A stretch of 64,000 bases of DNA from Lateolabrax maculatus. Taxonomy: Eukaryota > Chordata > Actinopteri > Acropomatiformes > Lateolabracidae. Numbering within the stretch: position 1 is the first letter of the stretch; the number at the start of each line of letters is the position of its first letter. Location: positions 1,544,501 to 1,608,500 of the forward strand of contig CM062218.1 in NCBI GenBank assembly GCA_031216445.1. The letters run 5' to 3'. The notes beneath the pieces are model-generated. The model searched no databases and was not told the origin of the DNA. It saw only the letters and a program-made list of their open reading frames with translations. The position numbers and the translations under genes are program-made. Of the stretch, positions 54,701 to 63,700 are shown one piece after another.

Positions 54701-57700
54701 AACACATTACAGTGTGGAGAAACGTTACTGTAAAAGTTAATGAAGCGAGGTGCAGCCTCAACCATCCAAGGGCAAAAAAAAATGAGTTTCAGCAGAACAT
54801 ATTCCTGAAGCTGCTCCATTCTCCTGAACTCGGTCATGATATTTCCCTCTCAGCAGTGACACAGACACCAAGCATGTCGAATTCCTCTATCCAAACATAA
54901 CATTAATTCTATTTCAATTCTCTCCTTGCAGGTTCTACACGGACACCGCTGCCCTAAGTTGTTTGTTTGCACTTTCATAATAACCGACAGACTACTGTAA
55001 ATCAGGTTCCCAGAAAAGTATCATAATGAATATTAAAACTGCTTTTCTTCCTTTATTAGACATGATCTCCACTGGATTATTAACAACAGCAGCATATGAT
55101 GACCTTAACATTGAATCCAAATGCTCACTCCCTTCACATCTTTAGGGAAGACCTTACCCAGGGTTACCATGGCGGCTTTGACCACGCAGGTCACAGAAGC
55201 ACCTGGACAAGATGTTGGCGACAAAGTCCAAGAGTTTAACCCATCGCCTGAGGTGCAAGTCTTTGACCAACAGGGAAAGAGGGAGGATGGGAGGGAGGCT
55301 GACGATGTGAAAGTCAGAGCTAACAAAGACCCCACAGCTTCTGTAATTAGAAGAACTAAACCTCTGGTCAGCAGAAAAATGGCAATAAATGGCACCAGGC
55401 CAAAACTCGCTGAAAGGCCCACATTGTCCAGGAAGCCAAATGTCTTAGGCCCTTTCCGTTTCAACACAACCAGAGTTGTGCCTGGAGGGAGAAAGCTTGG
55501 CCCAGGCCCTTTGACAAAGCCCCCTGTGGCTGAGAAGAAGAAGAAGGCACCAATAGTACCCAAAAAACCCAAACCAGGTGTACCCTCCGTCGCAGACAGG
55601 ACAATAGATTTGACCGTGAGCGACCCAAGTGAAGAGGTCTCAAACACTGAGAGGAGGGGTGACAGAAATCCAGCCATAATGTCTGGGCTTGATTCAGATA
55701 CAAACAGACAAAGAAGCTCGGAGGAACCTACTGCTGCTGTTGGCTCCAAAGAGGAACCAGATGTTGGCATGGCAGGCCAAGGAAATGACACTGCTCCAGT
55801 GTCTTCGGAGCCAAATGGGGCTGTTCAAAGCCAAGAGAAGAAATGTATGAACAAAGTTAAAGTGACACACTTCAGATTACCCCATAAGGACAGAGGCAGC
55901 GGGTGTAGAGGGGGTGGAACAGTGGTGGCAGGAGGGACAATGGGTTCAGATCAGGGTTCCTCTGAAACAGATAATTCACGCCCTTCTGATTTGAAAACCT
56001 CGTCAGAGACAGACCTCGACTATTCACGAGATCCCTTACATAAACTCCTGACGCACGCTTTTGACAGTATGAATGTCACAACATTTTCTGTTCACTTGTC
56101 GAAATCATCAAACCTGTCTGCTGATGCGGAACGAGTGAGGAAGCAGATTTTAGGTGGACTGAAGCCATTGTCGTCAATCTCACCCTGGTCCTTACCAACC
56201 TCAGGATCATCATCATATCCATCATCAGCACAATCCTCAGCACAGTCTTCATCATCATCATCATCATCATCACAGGCAGCAGCTGCACCATCATCATCAC
56301 TGCCATCTTCTTCATCCTCTTTAGCATCACCTCCACCAGTTTCATCTTTATCAATAGCAGCACCATCATCATCACTGACAGATTTAGTTTCGTCATCACC
56401 TTCATCATCATCAGCATCACCATCATCATCACCTTCATCACCATCACCATCACCACCATCATCACCTTCATCATCACCACCATCATCCCCACCATCATTA
56501 TCATCGTCACCTCCATCAGCGGCCCTTTTCAACTCAGATGAATCATTTTCAGTTGGAAGAAATGAACTTCAAGATGTCGATAACGGCAAAAGCACGACTG
56601 ACGTTACATCACCGGAAGACAGAAAACTACCAACCTCAGGTAAAGGTGGCGTTCCTGTTTTTCGACGCACACCTGCCAAACCTGGATATGTACGTCGCCC
56701 CCGCCCAAACTTTGGATTGTTTCAGAACAAAACCCATCTGAGAGTTCCTCACCATTCCCCTCGTTTGAACCTCATCCCTAAAAGAGAGTCTGAGACCAGC
56801 CATACGTCCACGAGTGAATTAGTGTCTTCACGATCTTCATCTGCCTCAGAGGAATCATTCTCAGTTGAGGTAAATGTACCAGTGAGGGATACGAGTGCAG
56901 ATAAAGATGGTGCAACAACACCTGCATCCTCTGGAGTTGAACAAAACGAGAAAAAGATGCCAACAGAAAGAGGACGAATCCCAGTTCGCCGTGTTCCTCC
57001 AAAGGGGGGATACCTGCGTCGCCCACCTCCAAACTTTGGACCTCTTCAGAACCGAACTCGTCCAAATTTGAAGCTGCTGCCCCCGCCCTCTCAACCTTTA
57101 AATCGTCATCATGGAATACAGAATGAGCAGGAATCTTCAGCTGAATTGGCAGCCACTTTATCTCCTTCTGTTACCGAAGAGTCCCGTCCTACTGAAGGTA
57201 CACGGCCAATAGGAGAGGAGAATGAAGACAGAGATGGGACCAGAATTTCCATTACAAACATGTCCCCTGAGATCAATCAGACCCTCAGAGGAAGTGGAGT
57301 GCCTTCCTCCCATCGCCCAACCACCAAAGTTGGTTACTTCCGTCGCCCGCAACTGTATGGTGGACGTTTCCAAAACAAAACTCGTACAAACCCGAGACTG
57401 CCTCAACTTCCACATAGAGGTCCCGTGCGCAAACCTTTCCCACCCAAAAAGTTAAATGGAGGAAGCGGCATTACTGTTGGGAGTCAAACTAACCAAATAG
57501 AAAATAGAGATAGTAGACCTGAAATCCCAGAAAACCAATCAGGAAGACAGGATGCACCCATGCCTACTCAAGGAGTTTTAATTAGACTATCAGGAGAAGA
57601 AGACACTGCAGGGGTGAGTCCAAGTGTCCATATGGATGGCCATGACGCTACTGTCAGACCACAGGCTGACAAATTAGAACCAGGGGATGGTGCTCTAGTC

Positions 57701-60700
57701 CAAACTACCAAATCTAGGGAAGAAGAAACTAGCACCCCAGATTCTAACTCTGACGTCCAGAAGGAGAGAGTGAATGTTGGCAAACATACTGGTGCTCCAA
57801 GACGACCAACTATCATACAAACTTCCTCTGATTCAAGACATGGAGCCGCAGTCAAACTTCCAAAGAGACAACCACCAACAAGAAATATGACAGCACAGCA
57901 TCACACCCGGATAGGACACTACATGAGTGGAAGCCAAAGGAGAGAGGATAAAAAAACAAATAATACTGCAAAAAGGTTGTTGCACAGTAAAACTGAACAG
58001 GCAAGAAGTCCTGATTCCAAACCTGAGACAAGATCTGATGTTTCTGCTTCCGGAGTCACAAGGGAACCTCTGGACCACGTGAGAGTGACGAACCAGACCT
58101 CAGATGGATTTACGCTCAAATGGGACTCACCGGAAGGGAAGTACAAAAACTTTGTTGTGACAAGCAAAGAAAAAGAAGGGCCAAAGCAGAAGGAAAGAAA
58201 GAAAGATCGAGAAGAACAAGAGGACTCTGAGAAAAAGGAGGAAGCAAAGCATCAACCAACCAAAGAAACGGAATCAGATATTGGACGTGGTGAAGATGAA
58301 AATAGAGTTCCTGAAAGTGTCTTTGAACAAGTTCCCAGGATCCAAAGCAGCCCGACAGCCAAACCTGCAGCAGGAAGTGAGAAAACCTCCAAAAATGTTC
58401 TTCCTGGTTCTGCTCGTTCCTTCCAGTTTGAGGATCTGCTTCCTCAGACCGAGTACACCGTGACCTTGCTCGGAAAGGGTCCTGGCCTTCTGTCCAGACT
58501 GCACAAGCTTGTCATCAGTACAGGTACAAGCCATTGTGACAGCAGAACAACATTGATTACTTCTGCACAATGTTACAACATTGTCAATGTTGTGAAGTCC
58601 TCAACAGAAAACTCGCTCTTTTCATCTCGCATCGCCATTACCTTAAATAAAAAACTGTTCACGCACACACCTTATAACCTCTGATTTAAACAAAAAATCA
58701 TTTGTTAACTAATTGTCACTTGTTTTGGTTATGACTGGAAATGTTTGCTCACCCACTAAATGCTTCGTCCATGTTCATTTCAAGAGCTCCAGTGCTGCGG
58801 TGCTCTTGAAAACTGTAAGCTTGCGATTTACAGTTTCACCCATGTCTTTGCGTGGTTCGGTGGTGACGTAACCTGTTTTGTTTGTTTTCAGTGGATGTTG
58901 ATGTTCACAATGTCCATTAAGCCGTTGTGTTTTGTGTTAATGCTGTATTTGTGCACTAATTTGTCAGCTTTCATGGATATATGAAGCAGTCATACATTAT
59001 AATAATCAACCCTCTCTCAACTTTAAAGACACTCTGAGTTATTTGATGTCAAACCTCAGATGCAGGTGCTTTCTTCTTATTAGTTATTAGTTATCTTTGA
59101 CTGATTCTCAAGTCCTGTACTTCCTGGGTCTTGAGTTATTTGTACTTTTAGTAAGTAAGTTAAGTTAGTATGTAAGTAAGTTTGTGTTACATTTTCAAAA
59201 ACCAAGAAAACCTTGACAGTTTCTGCAGTACAAGACCTCAAAACTTCATTCAAAATCCCATTTGTAATGACAAAAATAACAAAAAGCAGCCTTTGAACGG
59301 AGCCTTTCTCAACAGTATGTCGTGTGGATCGCTTCATATGTTGAGATAAAGATGGATGTTTTGTGTAAAAAGATCTAAGACCTTTTTTTTCTTAGTGGCC
59401 TCAACTCGTGGTTAGTTCAGACATGTCTATATATATATATCATTTCATCAGGAACAGAGGTTGGACAGGAGCTGGTGTCATGATTTCATCCTTTATCTTT
59501 ATAGCTTTTATAGGGTTTATGTCCTGTTTTCTGCAGCGTTCAGGGAACTATCCAGTGTCCAGTGAGTTGACATCAAATGAGAGTTCAGAAACATCAGTAA
59601 CAAACATAACAACACAGTTCATTCACTGCTGCTCTGGTCTTTTCTCATTCAGGGTAAGCTAACAGCCAGCTTCACTGACACCCCTTCACCTCTCACCCAA
59701 ACCAGGGTAAGACCACGACTGGTCTCTGTACGTTTGGTCTGTCTTCGCCTTCTACATCCTACGAGCTTACAAGAAAAATAACTAAATGTGGATATTTTAT
59801 AATTTAGCAGGTCTGGGTGTCAAAAAAACATTATGTGTCAGAGCTGCAGATTGACAGTATGGTACATATTTAACTTCATAGGATCAGACTGTATTACGAG
59901 AAGGATTCTAGTTCTCCTTTGTAATACAACTGTGTAAATATAATAATAAATGTATTTCAGGACGTATCCAAAACTGTGTTGTTAAATTTGTTCAGTGATA
60001 CCAGACCTCCTTAGAGTTTTGTCCTGTTTTTAAGAGTTTAAAAAAAATCATTTTCACCATAGTGAGGTTGAAAATCTTTTCACAAAACTGTGATGTTTTG
60101 TGAATCTTCACTTTCAGCTCTTCTGTGTTGAATTAATATCTGAATGTATTTGTTTTTTTCATTCATCCTGTAAAAGTGTCTACTTTCCCTCCTTTGTTTT
60201 GACGTCCTTCATTCCTGCCATGCTTTTATTTTCAGGTTTGAGCGACCGGCTAACTATTAAACTTCATCATTCTTTCCTTTGCTGCTGTCCAGGATCCATC
60301 ATCTGCACCTCACTGTTATAATTAATTACTATATGTCTGTATATGATTTGTATACTGTATATATGTTTGCACTGTACATATATACACATAAACTCATTGG
60401 AGCACTAATACCAAATTTGTGGATGAATAAATAATATTGTACACACTGTTTTCACTCTTTTAGTGGCCATTTTTGTCTTTTCTCTCTACTCAAATATTTC
60501 TTTGTGAAACCTGCTACACTATCTGTCCAAAGTTATTCTTTATACCTTCTTCTCTTACTCTTTTCTTTTATTTCACCTTCTTTTGTCTTCTTCTTATTTC
60601 GTCAGTTTCTTCTTTGTTTTTCCCCTTTTCTTTTACTCCTTCCTCTACTTCACTTCCCTTCTTTCCTTCCTGGCTTTCATCCACCCCTCTCATGGTATTC

Positions 60701-63700
60701 TTCGCACCGTTCAGGCCCGGAGCCTCCAACCAACATAATCTTCAGTAAGGTGACGGAAAACTCTCTGACGGTGTCGTGGACCAAACCCAAGAGTCCCGTC
60801 AGTGGATTCAAGGTCACCTACACCCATAAGGAGGATGGTGAGAACTGACATTCATGGTTTATTAAAAGTGAATAATAACATAAGTGTCTTGATGTATAAA
60901 ATAATAACATTATCAGGACACCTCTGGGTGTATTAGAGCGATCAAGCTCGATCAATACTCACTTATGAAAGGACTTGGATTGGCATGGGGCCAAAAACCC
61001 TGATCGGGACGTCCCTAGAAACTAGTATTTTTCGTGGCTGTGGCATAAAGTAAATTAAAGTTTTGTGCATTTTATTTTTTAGAATTTTTTTTGAAAATTG
61101 CATTTTTATAGTTTTGGCCTTTGTTTTATCAGCTGTAGTTGCTTTATGACAACACATTTCTTTGAAGTAACAGAAACAAATTTGTAGCAGTGACCTCCAC
61201 AGCTGAAAAATGAAGCCAACCCGAAAGTGCCAAAAACTGCAGATCCTCGAATGGCCACTTGAGGCTCCAAAAGCGAGTCAATCCCCATAGACGCCCATGT
61301 TAAAAAGCCCAACTTTACAGCAGAAATAAACATGCTTACAGCCTGGACATTCAGCCACAATTGGTGCGGCCCATTTTTAGTGAATATATAATTAACGTCC
61401 GATCTTCTCTGTGCGTCTCTGCAGGTGAGCCGGTGTCGGTGTCGGTGGACTCGGACGACTCCACCCTTGGCCTATCGCAGCTCTCACCCGGTTCTTCTTA
61501 CGAGGTCAGCGTCATCTCCATCCTCGGATTGGACGAGAGCGACCCAATCAGAGACTTTGTCATGACACGTACGTACTGCAGGTTTCTCTTCTTCACTTTA
61601 TTGTAATCGTGGCTGAGCATCCTGTGTTTTATGTCCCTGCATTATTTAATCCAAACCCAGTTTCTTTAAACAGTTATGAGGTGTTTTCAACAAGATAAAG
61701 AATTAAGTTTTTCAGCAAATAAAACATGGAGTTTCTTTTTCTCTTCTTGTAATTCACATCCCGTCTTTGATAGCGTCTGTAGCAGGTGTTGGATCTGGAA
61801 ACAGTCTGTGCATTTTCCCCCAGAGGAGACTCATCCTGGATCTGTTCAGAGCTCTGTGTTGTTTCAAACCGCTGACAAACCAAACACAATCCATCTCTCT
61901 CTGCTGCCTTTATGGATGTTTTTGGCCTCTTTTCCAAATTCCAACATTGTTCCGTCTTCATTCTTTGGTTGTTTTTGCTGAACTGTTGTTTTTTCTGTCT
62001 GCGCCCCGTTTTTACCATTTTTGGTGCAAACAAAATAAAAATAAATATAAATATCACAATCTTTATTTCCCCTTCAGTCCCCGACCCACCGACAGACCTC
62101 CGGGCCGTAAACGTCACGGACACCAAGGCCTTGTTACTGTGGCGCCCGGCGTTGGCGGCCATTGATAAATACGCCATCGTTTATGGCTCTGGGACGGGTG
62201 AGTGGTGACGCTGTCGCAGTCTGCACAGCTACGTCCTCATAAAACACTTATTTACACATATTTTTCTGTTTACTGTTCGATTTCTTCAGTGGTAAAAAGT
62301 ACAATATTTAGGAGTAGAAGTAGAAAGTAGCAGAAGTACCTAAAAAATTAATTTCCGTATTTTGGGACTAACAAAGTGTAATTAAAGCAGATTTCCACAC
62401 AAGATGTGAAAAATGTTAAACCACAGAATAAAGGCGGCGAGTCTCTGGGTGTTTTGTGTTTGTTGGTTCAGGTTCTGAGGTGAGGATCTCGGTGTCTGGA
62501 AACGCAGCAGAGCAGCAGCTGAGCGGCCTGGAAGGATCCACCACCTACACCGTCACCATAACCAGCCAGCTGGGCAGCCTGGAGAGCTCGCCGGCCTCCA
62601 CCAGCTTCACCACCACGGGAGGTCAGCACGCACACACACACACACACACACACGCACACACACACACACACGCACACACGCACACACACACGCACACACA
62701 CATGCACACACACATGCACACACGCACACACACACACGCACACACACACGCACACACACACGCACACACGCACACACACATGCACACACACATACACACA
62801 CGCGCACACACACACACACACACTCTCCCTGAACTCTTGGCTTCTACAGATGATACACCGCAGGTCAATAATTAGAAGTGCTCTTCCATCCCCAGGCTCT
62901 GGGAGGGATGGGGACGGGCCACGGGACCTCCAGGCCAGCAACGTGACCCCTCGCACCGCCCTGTTGTCATGGAAACCACCCTCAAACCCCGTGGGTAGCT
63001 ACAGGCTGACGTATCAGACCGAAGGACAAGAAACACAGGTGAGACGGGTTCATTTTTCCACCTGAAGTGTGACGCATACCCACTGGGACCAGCAGGGCTG
63101 GTGTTCAGATACATATTAATATGACTGTTGTCAGCTAAATGTACCTAAAGTATGAAAAGTAACAGTACTCATAGTGCAGTTAAATGTTCCCTGTTATTAT
63201 ATCTGATGTTTCTGGATTCATATTCCTGCTGCATTCATGTGTATTTTTCATTTTATTGCAGTAGATGTTTAAGGTTCATTTTAACTCCTTTTGGGTAGTT
63301 TAATCTACTCAGGTAAAGTGTAAGTACCTAATTTGCATTTAATTACGGTACTTATGCCGTGGTTCAAGTTCTTGTGTCTTTTGTCTTGATATATTGCATC
63401 AGTTTATTTTATTAAAAAAACTGTCTAAAAGAGCCACAACAAAATGAAAAAGTCCACACATTACAATTTCAGGTAACAAGCAAATATTTGGCCATTTTAC
63501 CTTCTAAATTACCTTCATAATTAAACGATATATTACCTAAATTGTCTTTAGGTTTCTGATTGTTGGACTGATTGTTTTAACTATACATTTGCCACATAAA
63601 TGCACATTTTTTAAACATGTCTTCAACGAGTTTCATGTTGCCTTCACAGGAAGTGATGGTGGACGCCACGGTAACAGAGTACAACCTGACCAGACTTCAC

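Noticed and set aside
56076..56532. Antisense Met-rich and Asp-rich frames of about 146 codons
   Set aside because: They are reverse-strand readings of the TCA/TCC repeat coding the Ser/Pro tract.
58524..58684. C-terminal extension of the giant exon's open frame to the stop at 58684
   Set aside because: The FNIII 3 G strand ends exactly at the phase-1 GTACAA donor, and the next FNIII exon joins in phase there. The extension is intron sequence. An intron-retained short isoform is possible but unsupported.
60424..60440. AATAAA-like signal in intron 9
   Set aside because: It lies in an AT-rich repeat-tail-like stretch. A premature polyadenylation site cannot be supported without transcript data.
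62456..62956. His/Thr- and Val/Cys-rich frames around exon 13
   Set aside because: Readthrough of the exon into the CA repeat on one strand, and the repeat's complement on the other. Only 62472-62621 is coding.
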